DNA of 64,000 nt from Metopolophium dirhodum (GCF_019925205.1 NC_083568.1:4764237-4828236); one strand, 5' to 3'. Counted from the stretch's first letter, positions 12,386 to 26,535 are shown. The notes: generated by a model not told the origin, from the sequence alone. Made by a program: numbers and translations.

Positions 12386-12985
12386 TTGGCTACTATAAAA
12401 AGTTGTAGGTTCCATCTAGGTCAATCGTGGTGGCGAAAAATACAACCTTTAGGGTTAAGTGCAGATTATAAAGTCAAAGATAGTGATATAGGCAAGTTTT
12501 TAACATACCTATATATTTGGATCACCATTTTTAGAACCGAAATGGTAGTTGAATGTCTTGCACTTTTGCCATAGATTTAGCTTCTATACAACCTGAAATG
12601 ACTAAATCCAAACATTTTGTGATTATTTGGTAGACACTATTGTATTGATGATGATTCTGATTTCTCACCTGAAATATTGTATTTCTAGTATGCATTTGAC
12701 GACCAATGCGTGTGGACGTTTCTGTTCGAAATTCAATTCACTAATTTACACTTCGCATCCAAGAATATTTCAAATTTTGAAAATTTTAAAACAATGCAAA
12801 ATAGATACTAAAATTAAAATCCAATCAATAGTTTGTACTCCTCGGGAAACAACTAAGCAAATTCATAAACAAAATTATATACAAACCCAAATTACGAAAT
12901 TAAAAAACTTAGAAATATCTAATTTTAATTTTGTAAAAATAATTAGTTTTAAAAATCAACCACTAACACTGTCTATAATTTAACT
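12386..12985 (+). pseudogene. degenerate MULE-type transposase fragment
   Basis: Two open stretches separated by stop codons (12386-12574 and 12627-12983) read as one decayed protein. The first contains FHLGQSWWRKIQ and GLSADYKV. The second contains TTNACGRFCSKFN and FYTSHP-like SLIYTSHPRIFQ. From knowledge of the family, this order matches the C-terminal part of MULE/FLYWCH-associated transposases common in aphid genomes, where the usual motif is TNACESFHSKFN. Intervening stops and a frameshift make it non-functional. No N-terminal catalytic region or terminal repeats were recognised nearby. Confidence 0.65.
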
Positions 12986-15939
12986 CTAAAATTATTTGAC
13001 TATTTATTGATATATTATTAATTTTACTAATAATTTATTTATTATTTTTATGTTCAACTATTTATTGTTATATTAATTGTATTTCCTAACTTTTTCCCAT
13101 CTTAAACAATTATTTGACTATAATATGTATGTAACTATTAACAGTCTTGTAAAAAAAAATTTCCTACTCAGAAGTCTGTGTATTATTTATAATAATCATA
13201 AATGAGACATTTGAATTTCATATTTGTCTACTTTATTTTATTAATTATAAGGTATTTTGTGAACCAATGTGTGTTTGGATGGGTCACAGTCGGGATACTG
13301 ATGTTTGCGGGATAAAATACGACTACCTAAATTAAACCTTTTTTATTATTAAATGTACAATTATATAAAAAAAAATTTACAATACTATTATACCTACCTA
13401 TTATATTTTATACGATCATTTTATTTTATTATAATTAATTTGTAAATATAATTATGATTTTTTTTTCAAAATTAACTTATTAAAACACTACCATTAATAT
13501 TTATTTTTTCTTTATTTATATTTAATGTTAAAAAACATGGTAAGTACCTATTTAAAACATTCAAGTGTATATAGCTTCTACAGGTTTGCCGAAACGATTA
13601 GGTTTGCCCGATTACGTTTTTTGTCCGTAACATATAAATTATAATATATACAGTATACACTGGACCAGTAAGTTTGAGTTTATTTGAATATGAAATTGTA
13701 TTTGAAAACCATAAAAAATACATGGTAGGTACTCAATTGATCAAGTAGGTATATGCATTTATTTGAATTTTCAAATTCATTCAGAATCAAAGTTGTAGGC
13801 TCAATCTATGTGTGATATTCTAATATATTATTAATTATGAAATGTTATATTTATTTTAAATTTACAGCACAAAGATTATTGTCAACTGTTGAGGTTGTCA
13901 AGTCAGTAAACGAGTATCTTTATTTAATACCGATTGTATAATCAAGGTTTTATAAACTTTAACTATACTGACGTTGTATAATATTGTATACGTTATATTT
14001 AAGTGATTTTTTTTCGATATTACGTCATCACCATGGTCACTCACATTTAGTCGGGGCATATTTTTTGTTTATAAAAAACGTAGATGAGACAATAATTTTT
14101 TATTCGAGGGAAACACGTCACCATATAACTATTATATATTATAAAAAAAAACAGCTATAGCCGGTAAAAAGAGCTATCTGAGACGCTAGACGCGTGAATA
14201 ATGGAAAGAGAAGGCTGAAAAAAGTTTATCGTATACATAATACTACCGTATATGATATAAGTTATGGGTTTTGTCATCTTTTAAAATGTTTTATCAATTA
14301 ACAATTAATTGAAAAAGAAATATAAAGAAACAAAATATAGAAGTGATTTAAATTCTTTTTTTTACACGCGTAGGTTTTTTTTATTTCATTACCTATATTT
14401 AATATTTGCAATAAATATTTGTTATTTGCTCCACATTATTATTGGTCGAGCTATTCCAAATTGTATTCACTAAATTTTTTACAAAAGATTTTATTTTCAA
14501 AAGTTTGGGGAAAATGCTTAAATCGGATGACAACACGGATGACCCCCACAATTTCCTGCCGTATTCGTTCGCATGTATAATATAACCATGTATAATATAA
14601 CCATGTCGACTATAGAGTACGAAATGTTTGTAGATGGTATTAATATTTTATACTTAAACTGCAAATGTATTCCACAGTATATAATACTCGGCCATTGGCT
14701 TATACCTGACTGAAAGAACCATTTTGGATTATTTATTAGGTATATTTTCAAATAGGTATAATACGCCACGGGTTCATTATGCATATTATACTTGTATAAC
14801 TACTTATCATATACCTACAATACACGTTGGCGGAATATTTAAAAGAAAAATCATCGAGAACCCATATATACGACTGATAAATATAATTTTGGCCAGATCT
14901 AAAGTATAAAATATCCCGTGATCTTATACCATAATATGCTTGAGTCCCGTATAACGTCCTCTTTGCAGAGCATATAATATAGTTTATGATTTAGTATATT
15001 ATATTTTAATTTCAGACAATTGGCATAAAAAAACGATAAAACGACTACGTATATTTCACGATAAATAATAGTTAATAACCTATTAATTATTCGTTATTTC
15101 AATGTATTTATAATATTAACGTAATATACCATACTCATCGTACTAAATACAGCGACACCTAACCTCTGCACCTAACCGTTCGTCGAGAACGGAGAAACTT
15201 GGTATAGGTACGGGAGAAGATCAGTGGGTTTGCGGTATACTACATCATCGCTCGCAAAACCTCTACCGATGTATTAATAATATTATTCTATGTCCTGTTT
15301 TTTATACGATGATATTATTTCAGGTATAATTTATGTAATATAAACTATTTGCTAGTAAATATTTTTTGATCACTATTCACTAACTTGAGCCGTTAACCGA
15401 ATGGTATTGACCTCGAATCTAACTTAACGACCACTAAGTCGTAGTAGCATAGGTACTGCACTACTGCAGGATGGTGTGTCTTGGCAAATAATTGTATCAT
15501 AATAATTGATGTAATACGCTGTACGCAATACACATGATGTTCTCTCGGAAAGATGGGGGGAGGTTAATAATTTTAAAATTTAAAATTTAATTAGATTAAA
15601 ATTAAACTGTTGAACATAACACGTTTTTAATCAAGTGTAGTAGGGACATTTATATTCATTTTACAAATATTTGTTATCACTAATAATTGTAAATTATACA
15701 TACTTTACTTGTTGGAGTGATTAAACGTAAATTTTATAATTTATAGAATCTGATGATTTATCGATTATGTAGATTGAATAAACACACGGAAATGCCATTA
15801 TTTATAAATGTATAATAAATAGATCAAGTATATAATATGTATAGGATAAGATATAAAATAAGCATTAGATAAGCGGACTTTAAAAACTCTATATATTCTC
15901 GTATGCATGTCTGCTCAAAAATAATAAACAGTAAAAATG
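12986..15939. other. AT-rich intergenic DNA, nothing recognised
   Basis: Three kilobases of TA-rich sequence. A short direct repeat (TATAATATAACCATG twice) lies at about 14576-14604. ORFs of 60-90 codons here lack recognisable motifs. Confidence 0.45.
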
Positions 15940-16036
15940 CACTTCATGTTCACTGGGGGGTTCATACACTTCATGGGGTTTAACCCCCCCCCCCCCCCCA
16001 CCGCCACCATTGAAAATTCCTGAGGACGCCACTGGT
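15940..16036 (-). mobile_element. single end of a hAT-like element
   Basis: Read on the minus strand from 16036, the sequence CAGTGGCGTCCTCAGGAA is followed by a GGTGGCGGTGG stretch and a long G run. This resembles the end of the complete element at 3466. A matching second end and a target-site duplication were not found, so this is probably a truncated copy. Confidence 0.5.
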
Positions 16037-16157
16037 GTATACTTTTTGATTAAATTTGAACGAAAATAATACGTGGCATTAAATACAGGTGCGTAAAGTT
16101 TAGTCTGAAATTCTAAGCCCAATAGATTTAACAAAAATCAATTTAAAGTCTAATCTA

Positions 16158-16506
16158 AATTATCGGGATACATTTATTTTTCCTCGTGGCACCGTCGCAT
16201 ATGAACTGTTTGCAGTTTGCACATTGCTTGGCCCCCGTGCAGCATCGTACAAAAAACAAAGTACGATTTTCCTAAGCGTGGCTATAGTTTGTCGCTCTCA
16301 GTATATACTCAGCGGGGGTTTAATCCCAAAGATATAAAATGCTTAAGGCGGATTCGAGCATTTCATCGTCTTCCTTGTTCTTCTCGATCCGGCTTACGCC
16401 TGCCTGCAGTCTTTAAGTCTATTTCGCCCACAATTTCTCGACACAGCTATTGTTAGCCCGCGTTCTCCTCGAATATCGTTCGTATTTTTTTTAATTATCG
16501 GGATAC
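16158..16506 (-). mobile_element. 5'-truncated LINE (R1-clade-like) with a 14-bp target-site duplication
   Basis: AATTATCGGGATAC occurs at 16158-16171 and 16493-16506, flanking a 321-bp insert oriented leftward. Its 3' end is the A-rich tail seen as ATTTATTTTTCC at about 16172. The insert shares its 3' untranslated block (TGCACATTGCTTGGCCCCC on the plus strand, near 16219) with the LINE fragment ending at 18541. The minus strand reads a few residues of a degraded ORF2 C-terminus before stops. Confidence 0.8.
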
Positions 16507-18538
16507 TTAAATCATTTTATCACAACATGAACGATGAATACTCGATTATATACCTAGGTCATTGTTATTATGATAAAAATAATTTTACTAAATTCATGTT
16601 TGAATGTTTCTTATGATAATCATAACAGACATATTTTCCCGATAAAACTGATTTCTGTAAACAAAAAAATGCCATCCATCCGAAAATATATACTTTCTGG
16701 TCTCTACTGGCTGCGCCCCTGAACTTCAATGTAGCTATATGAGTATAGCCGTATAGGTACCTCATCGGCGAATGTCCATTGTCATGATTTCGTATACCTA
16801 CGTTTAATCAAAAGTCAAAACGACAAGTTTAGTCAACATAATAGCATAATATATATTTTAATCGTACTCGTTTAGTTGTCCTGATTACTGCAGCAATCTG
16901 CAATAACCAAAAAATGAATATGATTTAAAGGTTATATTATAAAAGGGCAATCGTTCAACAACGCACATTACTCAAACTATTGTGTTGGGGGAAAAAAACT
17001 CAATGCTAACCCGATGGGCGCTGATTAGTACATAAAATAAGCGGTGGTAAATATATAATTAAAAATTAATAAATTTCAATAAATTTGCATTGATTAAATA
17101 TTTAAATTTATCAATACCGGCTATGCGGGTCGAAATAATAGAATATAATGATTATATTTATTAACTATTTAAACATATTATATTTTAAAGATTTAAAGCT
17201 AAACAAAATTATTTATGAACAACGATAGAATTTTTAACCTTGTTGCAAGATTAATATTTCAGTAACTATTTTCTTTTCAGTCAAATTGTATTCATTCTTA
17301 CATCAATAATACATCAGTACATCACATTTATTCATTATACTTCATTAGTATTGACAAATACAAAATGAATGCACACTTACTAAAATTTATCAATTTTAAA
17401 GTATAGATGTAATCTTTGTACACTTTAATCCTCAGTTGTTAACTATAGAATTGTTTTTTTTCACACAACACTGTCTATCAAGCCCATTTGAATATAATAC
17501 AACTAATTTCGCTGCGTTTGATAATTTTTTTTTTGACTCGCTGATAAATTATTATAAAATGTATAGTTATCGGAATACACGGGATAATTATATTTATTCG
17601 TGTTGTAGATAAAATTCTTGGTCACATTATGTAATTTTACAAATTTAAATAACTAGGTACGACTATAGTTAAATTATTGTAATGTGCGATTGGTCGATGA
17701 CGTACTCCGCATAATAACATCATAATATTATTAGCTTAAAATTAATTTACTAAATTTTTTTTACTTATTGAATATGTATTGCTAAAAAAATTAAAATGCA
17801 TTTCATGACACAAAAAGTACAACAACAACATTGTTTAGTGCATATTTTTTGCATATTCGGTGATTTTTCTTATTAAAAATACATAACATTTTCTGATTTT
17901 ATGATTTTGTACGCATGTTTGACAATCTATCATTGACCTAAAACTTCATAAACGAAAACAATTTTATTTGTTGATATTTTACACTTTAAGTATAAACATA
18001 TTAAACACATGGCCAACGTCCTTATATTTAGAACTTTAGAAGTCCGTACTTAATACTATTTAATATTTATTATATTTTCATTAAATTTCCCGCATATACT
18101 AAAAACGATACAATAAATACCTAAAGGCTAAAATCAAAGGTTTAAATTAATGATTTTCTTATTTAAAGTAAAAATTAAAAATGTATTGTAATTTATGATT
18201 TATGAGTTTCGATATATGTTAAATGTTTTCAATTTTTAAAAGTTAAACCAATAAATAATAAAAAAAAAACATAATAATACGTTTTTATAATGTTAGGTAA
18301 CTCCTACTATAGTCTATACTTTATAGTTTATACCTATGTATATTATATTATAAAGTGAAAATCGTTGTCATAATTAAAATAAGTAATAATTATTGTATAA
18401 TACGTTGATTGCGCTCTTTTATCAGCATGATTTAGTATTGGGTGATTTTATATTTTATAGTGCTTACTTTTTAAGATTATTAAGTCCGTTAACCTATATA
18501 GTATTTTCTATTATACCAAGTATAGTGCTCCAGCTTTT
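16507..18538. other. AT-rich intergenic DNA, nothing recognised
   Basis: Two kilobases with no convincing ORF, RNA gene or element boundary. Confidence 0.45.
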
Positions 18539-19400
18539 GTTTTTTTTTTTTTTTTAGGGCACCGCATTTAGGTAACACGAGGACTGAACCGTTTGCACAC
18601 TGCTTGGCCCCCATGCAGCATCATTTATATAACCAAAATCAAATATTTACAACATTGATTGCCTCAGTGAAACCCTAAATCGACTTTCATTAGCCCTAGG
18701 TAGTTATGAAGGTTCAGAACTTCCCGTGATAGGCATAGTGCAGTAAGCATAATCATCCGGAATCAGCTCATAGTACAGATAAAAGCTCGAGTGGTCAGGT
18801 AACAGGTATCATCAATAAAGTAACGCAGCTACTTTACATGTTTGTCTAAATTCTATACTATACTAAAGATCCGTTCTGATTCATCCATTTCTCAAGCCGG
18901 TATAAGTCCACCGTTCTGGATTTTCATTCTGTCCATCTGCAGCCTGTTCGGCGCTCTCCTCCGTTTCTTCGAGAGTCAGAATCTCCATCACCATATTTTT
19001 ATATAAAAGGTCCTGAAAGTCTATTTTTCTTCATCAAGTACAGCCATCCTTTCAGCGAGGTTAGCCAGTAGGTCATATAGAAAACCAGACCACAAAGAAT
19101 GTCCGGCAGATTTAGAAGATCTAGAAGGGACGCGACCTAAATACGAACAAATATAATTACTGAGATCTTCCCAGTTCAGGCAGTGGAAAAGGGTGTGATC
19201 CACTGTGTCAGCTATGCTGGAGCAATGGATGCAACATGGGCGTGTGGCCCTGGCCAAACGATATAAATAGCGCTGAAAGTTGAAAACACGGAAATGGTTG
19301 TCCACTCGTCTGTGTTTCTATTCTGGCTTTGATCCCAAGTCTCGACCCTCTCCGTAACCAGTTTTTGACGAAATTTCTGAGTAACTCAAACACTGGTAAG
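18539..19400 (-). mobile_element. 5'-truncated R1-clade-like LINE: ORF2 C-terminus, 3'UTR and poly(A)
   Basis: The minus strand carries the end of a non-LTR retrotransposon ORF2. At 19021-19305 it shows the C-terminal cysteine/histidine cluster CIHCSSIADTVDHTLFHC, followed by a helical stretch ending AERMAVLDEEK. A stop and frameshift interrupt it at about 19020. Another frame then continues (EILTLEETEESAEQ) to a stop at 18881-18883. The 3' untranslated region contains the block shared with 16172-16492 and ends in a long poly(A), seen as T at 18539-18556. Reverse transcriptase and endonuclease are absent, so the copy is dead. Confidence 0.75.
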
Positions 19401-20065
19401 TTTTAATTTTCACCAAATGTTTATATGACAAATTTCCATAGGTACATGATAACATTTTCAAAATATTTTGACTCTTTATAAGCTGTTGTTAAAGCCATGA
19501 CAAATTTTCGATTTTTTTTTTATAAAAAAAGTTTATAAGTTTATTGTTGAAAAATAATTTTTTTTGAAAATCTTGGGTTTATCATAAGTTGTTATTAAAT
19601 ATTAGTGTAATTAGAAAAAAAAGTTGAGCGTAAATCCACAATGATTTTTTATAAGCATCTGAAGGTTTCCTGTAAGTAGTTAAAACTGTAACCAAAAAAT
19701 ATATCAACAGTTTTTTAATTTTATTATAGATATTTTAAGTTCAAATTTGGTCGTAATTAGATACTTAAACGAAAAATAACGATTTTAGTTATTTTATTGT
19801 AATTAAAAAATATTATTCGTGGGTTCATATATTTATAACTTATAAGTTTTATAAAATTATTATATTTTGTACAAACAATGACATTTTCAATTTCATTTTT
19901 TTCTGAAAAAATGAATTCACCTTTATTACTAATGAGCAGGTTTAATGACTAATATTAAAATAAATTACTTTCTTTAATACCAATAATATCATAAAATATA
20001 GGTACCTACTTAGTAATATAGCTGACATCTAGGCCGTCACTCAGAATCATTTTTCGTAAATGTAT
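19400..20065 (+). repeat. partial copy of dispersed repeat family A
   Basis: Runs from the internal block around the TTTTCAAAATATTTTGACTC motif to the characteristic end near GCTGACATCTAGGCCGTC and CACTCAGAATCATTTTTCG. It abuts the truncated 5' end of the LINE at about 19400. There is no coding capacity. Confidence 0.7.
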
Positions 20066-22467
20066 TTATGTATATAATATATTATATACCTAGTTCGTAA
20101 TGCTTGTATATATGTTTATACCGAAAATATGTTTTCACAGCCCACAGGTAAATAGTATAAATAAATATAGAGCCACACTGAAATATACAAGCAATAGAAT
20201 TACCTTCCAGTGTAGTGGATGCTTTATAATAATATCATAGAACTATTATAATATACGCATTAAGTATTTAGTGCCAGCCATCATACAATATTATACTTAT
20301 ATGCGTATAAACATGCACTACAGACTACAACAGGTGCGGAATTATATTTAAACGTGTGTAGCGTGTACACTGTAATTTATGGAGCCATATGGAGGAGGTC
20401 GGTCGTGTCCCAGTTGACTTCGAGTCTGGCGGCGACGGCGACGGTGCGCATAGGATTGTATATTGTATACGGCAGTGATATATAGGTGTACGACGTGCAT
20501 CGGCAAAAACGTAATAAAAAGGTTATAAAAAATATATATATATATATTATATGACGAGATTGTTCGCGTCTCCGGACCACAACAATAATATGAGAGTATC
20601 TGCGCGGAGACAATGGCTCGGCGAGTGCAATACTGTATAATAATATGACAATATTATCGTCTATACATCGAAATGCATATAGGTACCTACTATTATGTAA
20701 AAAACAATATGTTTATAATATACTACGCCACGTGCTCGAGACTCGTTACCTACCACCGATTTATTTATCGGTAAACGCGCAATTTCTCGACGGGTTTTTT
20801 TGCATAACATCCATTATACGTTCATATCAAATAAAAATATAACACGAGCATGTGTGTGTGTGTGTGTGTTATATACAATATACCACTCGGATACCTGTGT
20901 CCTACACTGGCCGCACTCCTCTATACACCTGTGCCTTATGTTGGCGCGCGAGTAAAGTCTCTCGACGAGAGGTTTTCTAAAAATACGTTGACCTTTGGCC
21001 GAGTATTTGATCGCACTGCCATGCCAGCGAAAAGTACGGAGCAAATAATAATAATAAAATAAATAAACAAACAGTCGACGGTATATGTACATACTACATA
21101 GAATCATTTATAATAGTGCTTACCTAGCATATATATTTATATAAAAACACGGTGTTATATTATAAGTGTGGGTACTATACGGTGTACACGGACCATGTGC
21201 GAGTAGGCGACAGGCGTCGTAGTACTACGCATATTATATTTTTTATTTTTATACAGAATTACAATCGTGTCATTGTGGTCTCCAGATTCTATGTAGGGTG
21301 GGTGAGGGAAGATTGCGTGTATCAATACACGAACCCGGCCCACTGGGGAAAGTACCAATAAGTCTACAATGCAAATTAATAATAATTATTGGTATATATT
21401 TCATATTTGTTACAAACACAAATTAATAAAATAATCTTGTAATGATCAGTTCAAGACTTATTAATACAGTATAATTCAGTACAAAACAGTATAAAACAGT
21501 GTAATACAGTGTTACATTATTTTGAAATCATAAAAAAATGACAATTGTTTACAATTATGAATTATTGTTATCGTATTTTAAATTTTTACTTTTTGAATGA
21601 CTACATTATTCATTTTAATTTCACGTTTCTGAGTAGAACATTTTTCGGAGTAATTTGATGTCTAAAAATCGAATTTTGAACGGATTGCTAATTCATTACA
21701 TCTTATAACTTATGTCTTATTGTCTTACATGTATTTAAACTTAATTTAAAGCTTAGATGAACAGCGAGCAACTACATCTAACACGGTCCCCTGAACCCCT
21801 GCCCACTCCACTCAAATCATCTAAAGTTTAAATTGACTCTGAAATGGATCACCCTGTATACGTTTAAATAGTATCGCCAGCCGAGATAATAAAAGTAAAT
21901 TATGAAAATGAAGAACGCGAAAATATCAGAAACGTGTTGGATATTTGGCATTTGCAATATAGTACAGTGTACTTACACAGTATTATACACATAAACATTT
22001 TCAGAATTTTATTCTAAAAATAATGGTACACGCTACTCTTAACCATTAGAAAAAAAAAAACCGATGATAAAACTCAGTGTGTACTTTTACAGTGATTACA
22101 CAGATATTATATTACACGCAGTTTTAAGAAAAATATTCTAAACAGAAAAATTGAAATTCGTCTGAAGAAACGTATATGATATCTTTCGTTAAAAGATCGC
22201 CTTGTAATTTGAATATAATATACTGCACATAATAAAAAGAACATAATATTATTACATGTTTTTTATACGCGTTGGCGGTAGCCGAGTTGTCCCGTCTCGT
22301 CTCGTCTATATTTGTATAATATATAATATCTATACATGAAAATATTATATTTTATATTAAACAGACGGTTTGTCATGATAATAATAATATTTACATAGCA
22401 ATATATAATATGTAATATTATTAATTATTGTACCCTGTGACCCGTCGAGCAGCTGAGACGCGTATAC
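20066..22467. other. intergenic DNA with a CpG-richer patch
   Basis: Between about 20340 and 21360 the sequence becomes richer in CG dinucleotides, and several short ORFs on both strands appear. None shows a domain. A (TG)9 microsatellite lies at 20851-20869. A short run of CAGTATAAAA-like units lies at about 21468-21515. Around 21600-21830 there are diverged relatives of the foldback element at 22468. The patch could be a promoter or non-coding RNA gene, but nothing decides it. Confidence 0.35.
20851..20869. repeat. (TG)9 microsatellite
   Basis: Nine uninterrupted TG units. They create an artefactual CVCVCV start in a plus-strand ORF. Confidence 0.9.
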
Positions 22468-22759
22468 GACAGCATAGAGTTTTAAATTCATATTCCAAAG
22501 CAGAATATTTTTCTAAGTATTTCGATTCATAAAAATCTAATTGAGGGCGAGTAGTCTATGAGGTATAAGCATTTAAAGTTTAGATGGGCGGAGTGGAGTT
22601 GTATGGGGTTACCCCGCAAATGTGTGTCCACTACTCCGCTTGTCTAAACCTTAAATACTTATAACTCATAAACTACTCGTCCTAAATTCGATATTTATGT
22701 ATTAAAATACTTAGAAAAATATTCTGCTTTGGAAAATGAAAATAAAACTCTATGCTGTC
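22468..22759. mobile_element. foldback element, about 290 bp
   Basis: Starts GACAGCATAGAGTTTTA and ends with the reverse complement of GACAGCATAGAGTTTTA. The two halves pair along nearly their whole length: TTCCAAAGCAGAATATTTTTCTAAGTA-type sequence near the left end matches its inverse near 22700-22735, and GGGCGGAGTGGA near 22586 matches TCCACTACTCCGC near 22627. The loop is about 30 bp. No target-site duplication was recognised. It would form one long hairpin and is probably a MITE. Confidence 0.8.
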
Positions 22760-23104
22760 ATTCAAAAAAGTAAAAAACTTAAAAAATTATAATGATAAAA
22801 AATACTTAAAAATATATTTTTTTAATAAAAATGTTGTTTTTTTAACAACTTGAAACTATGTAAAAAAATATTTTCAAAAACATTAATACTTTTTGAGATA
22901 ATGAGTGTTTTACGCTTAATAAATCACCCTGATTATTATAAAACGAGCCGGAAAGATATCCAGGCACTTCAGCAATCAGCAGGGGTTATAGATAACCTTC
23001 CCCACCCAAAACCACCGAAACGTTTTCGAAATAATTTTTTTCCTGACATGTCAATGTAACATTAATTTGTATACTATTCGTTTTAAGTATATTTATAATT
23101 TACT
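22760..23104. other. AT-rich spacer
   Basis: Contains a 69-codon ORF (22850-23059) with no recognisable family and no promoter or splice context. Nothing else was seen. Confidence 0.4.
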
Positions 23105-23485
23105 AGCTGTGTAACCAGACTTCAACCGGGGAAAACTGAACCGGCATACGCTGTGCTATATCGGTCTATCTCGGTTTTAATTCACCTACCTTAGTTCACG
23201 GGAAAATCAGCATATCTGTGTACCAATATCGCTTTGTGAACTAATCCGACGTAGATGGGAAATCTACCTGTGGAAGTTTGGATATAGCACTGTGCATACT
23301 TTCAATCGCGCGGTTCAAACTACTCTTATATAAACTTTTCTGATATCTTTAAGAACAATCCCTGAAACTTTCATCAAAATCGGTCAAGTACTTTTTGATT
23401 CTTTATACTACAAACACACGGGCATTGCCTTTTGTTGCATACGTTTGAATAAAAAATTTTCCATTTATATATATATCTATTATAG
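23105..23485 (+). mobile_element. non-LTR retrotransposon or SINE-like 3' relic
   Basis: Starts ACTAGCTGTGTAACC and continues to CTTTCATCAAAATCGGTCAA, GTACTTTTTGATTC and a TATACTACAAACACACGG stretch. It ends in a TATATC-rich tail. From family knowledge, the combination of an ACTAGCTG..CCCGG opening and the AAAATCGGT(C/T)AAGTA block is a recurrent signature of insect LINE/SINE 3' sequences. No target duplication was found and no protein is encoded. Confidence 0.5.
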
Positions 23486-26400
23486 GTTAGAATTTAATGT
23501 GTTTAACTACACAACTTATTTTGCAATATTTATTTAAAATAAACAATAAAAAAAAACTTAATTCTTTACTTAAGAATCCACTGAATAGAAACAAGAACCC
23601 TCTTCCTGTTACGTGCTTGTAATCGATGCAAATGGACGCACAATATATATTGTAAAATAACTCCCCGAAAATGCATCGATCGATGCTCGGAAAGCGTTTG
23701 CAGACGTTTGTATTATCGTTGTATGCAACGTCAACTGACAAGACAACTGACATAATGACGTGACGTAAGTTTGGATGATTTCTAGACCCATGAGAAACTG
23801 ACCCATATACGGCTATTTATCCCTCACCGGCTCACCCCACCCAATTATACCGGCATTTCGTTTTACGATCCATCCCGACAAATAATATTGATATAATGAC
23901 ATAATAATATGCATTTAATAAAATATTAATTATCCTAAAAAAATCCTACAGCCCTCGACCCCTGCATACTAGAAGTATGCCACGAATAAGTAATTACCTA
24001 TACTGTACACATAACTGCTGCAGACTGCTATAGAACAACATGATATCCCTCTCTATAGTATATGTAATATTAACATAATACTTGCACACTTGGCGTTTCT
24101 TTATAATGAAAATAATAAAAAAATCATGCCTAATCTGTACTCATTTGTTATCTTTTTATGCATTCATCACACTGGTACATATTATACACTATTATATCTA
24201 CTTGGCTACTTACAAAATTACCTTATAATTGTGTCGAATAGTTCTTCAACAGACAAATAATTGAACGCTGAATCATGAAGACGTGTATGAAACATAAAAA
24301 AAAACGGTTTTTATAAAATATAGGTCTAAGTTTCGATTTCATTAAATGTTGGAAGACGAAGTTGTAAAAACTCATGTAAGTATATATGTTTTAATTATTC
24401 CCTAATAATTTAGTAAATTAGTAAGATGAAACGACTCAAACAACCTAACAATATTTGAGGGACTCAGTTGACAATTCGGACACGCCAAAAATATTTATGG
24501 GACTCAATTTGATATTTCCGGATTTACCATAGTATACCTGTACTATCACTGTTAAAAATTTATATTTGCATGTAAAAACGGTTATGTAAAAAAAAAAAAC
24601 CTTGAAGGTATAAAACTATACAGTAATCATAGTACCTATATTAGATTACCCACCTGCATGCTGCAGTAATCCCTATAGATACATAATATACCTACTCTAT
24701 TATTATGTATTAGCTTTAAGTGGAAATTATTTTAACACATATAAATTAACTCCACCATTTAAATTAAAAAAATAAAATAAAACGTTAATTTCACATGACC
24801 GCTATCGTGTCAAATTCGGTTTTGTGATCGACTGAGTGTTTTAAAAGTAACAAAAAAACGTAATACGTGTTATTATATATATACCTATAGTATATTTTCA
24901 AGATAATAGTTTGTCGAGGGACTTGGCTGATTTAACAGTAATTTTAATCTGCTGAGTGCTGACGCGTTTCGTGATCGTTCTGGGACGTGTGAATTACTAG
25001 TCATTATAAAATAATACATATTATTATTAGGACATTGTGTATGATAGGTGAGTTTATAATACGTATTATAGTGCGAACACCAAATAGTCTATACCTATCT
25101 TCATACTATGTCCAAGCATATGTTTATTTCGTTCCATATTATCTGAAACGCTTTGTTTATAAATACTTTAAATATATTAGTGTATTACTTATAACCAACT
25201 TATACATTTCATTATCCAGATTGATAAGAATGTAGGTCAATGTTGTAACTTTTGTGGGTCATTCCGAACACCTGACAAATATTTTATCATATAAATAAAT
25301 GTTATTATCGTAGTAAAACGAAACGATTCATCAGCATCTGCATGGCCGCAAATATATTATAGTATTATATTATCTCTGGCACCACTGGAATTATGATTGA
25401 AATTATTATAGTTCAAATTATATTATGTCTATATTTTTATCGATTATTATATGTATTATATATATGGTAATGACTAACGAGTACTTATAATGACTCATGA
25501 GTAATGGTGTTATAATTTTTATATTTATATATAGTTATAATAATATCAACTTTTTTTTGAACTTAACAGTATTAACACACCGCGGTCTGCGATTTGTGAT
25601 GAATGTTTAAACAATCAGTTTTAAAACATAAAAACAAAATACATATCAGGTACATATTTAGATAATATATGAATGTAAATATTATTATGTATGCTTAAAT
25701 GGTAAACATTTTCATATCGACACATAGGTATAATATTGAACAACGAATAATTATTATTTGATACAGGTATATATTATTATTTGATTTACAATGCAGTAAA
25801 ACTGGCAATACTATTTATCGTTATGTTGAAATAATTTTAAAAAAACTATGACTCAGTGTGAAACACATAAAACGTATTTAATAAAATACCTATACAATTC
25901 ATCTATATTTTGAACAACTCTGGAATTTGGAGAGTCGAGAACCATCCGAAATCACAACTCATTAAAGGCGGGAAATGGTTGCGAAACTATACCCTGCCAA
26001 GCACGATGTTCTTCCGTTGTTTACCTGAGTTGTTAGGTGGTCGGCATAAAATGTTCAAATACATTTCCAACAATATTATTTTGTATACATTTATAATTTT
26101 TTGAATGTACAAACGAAAATTGAATAAAATTAGTTTTAAACATTTTTATATTGATTGACTACAACTCACTTTACCTACTACGTATTATAATTTCCAGTTT
26201 TATTTATTTTAAAACTATTTAATTATTTTTTTTTTAATATTTACACATATATTTTAAGGGATCTATAGTTAGTGTGGAAAACATTTCATTTTGAGTTGGA
26301 TCTGTTATGATTTTTTATATTATACCATAATATTGCGGTTTAATAAAAATGTTGAGTACTTACATTAATTATTATAATAGCCAACTCCGCTCGAGTTAAA

Positions 26401-26535
26401 ATTTGTCTATTTTTTTATCGTTTTCTGTTTGGCTTCAGTGGAAATATATGATAAATACAAACCTTTATAAACACAATTACAATTTACAATGATTACTTTC
26501 ATCAAATAATTATCACAGCTAATAAGCAAACTAGA
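23486..26535. other. AT-rich intergenic DNA, nothing recognised
   Basis: Three kilobases with scattered 60-90-codon ORFs on both strands, none with a recognisable domain or splice context. Confidence 0.4.
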
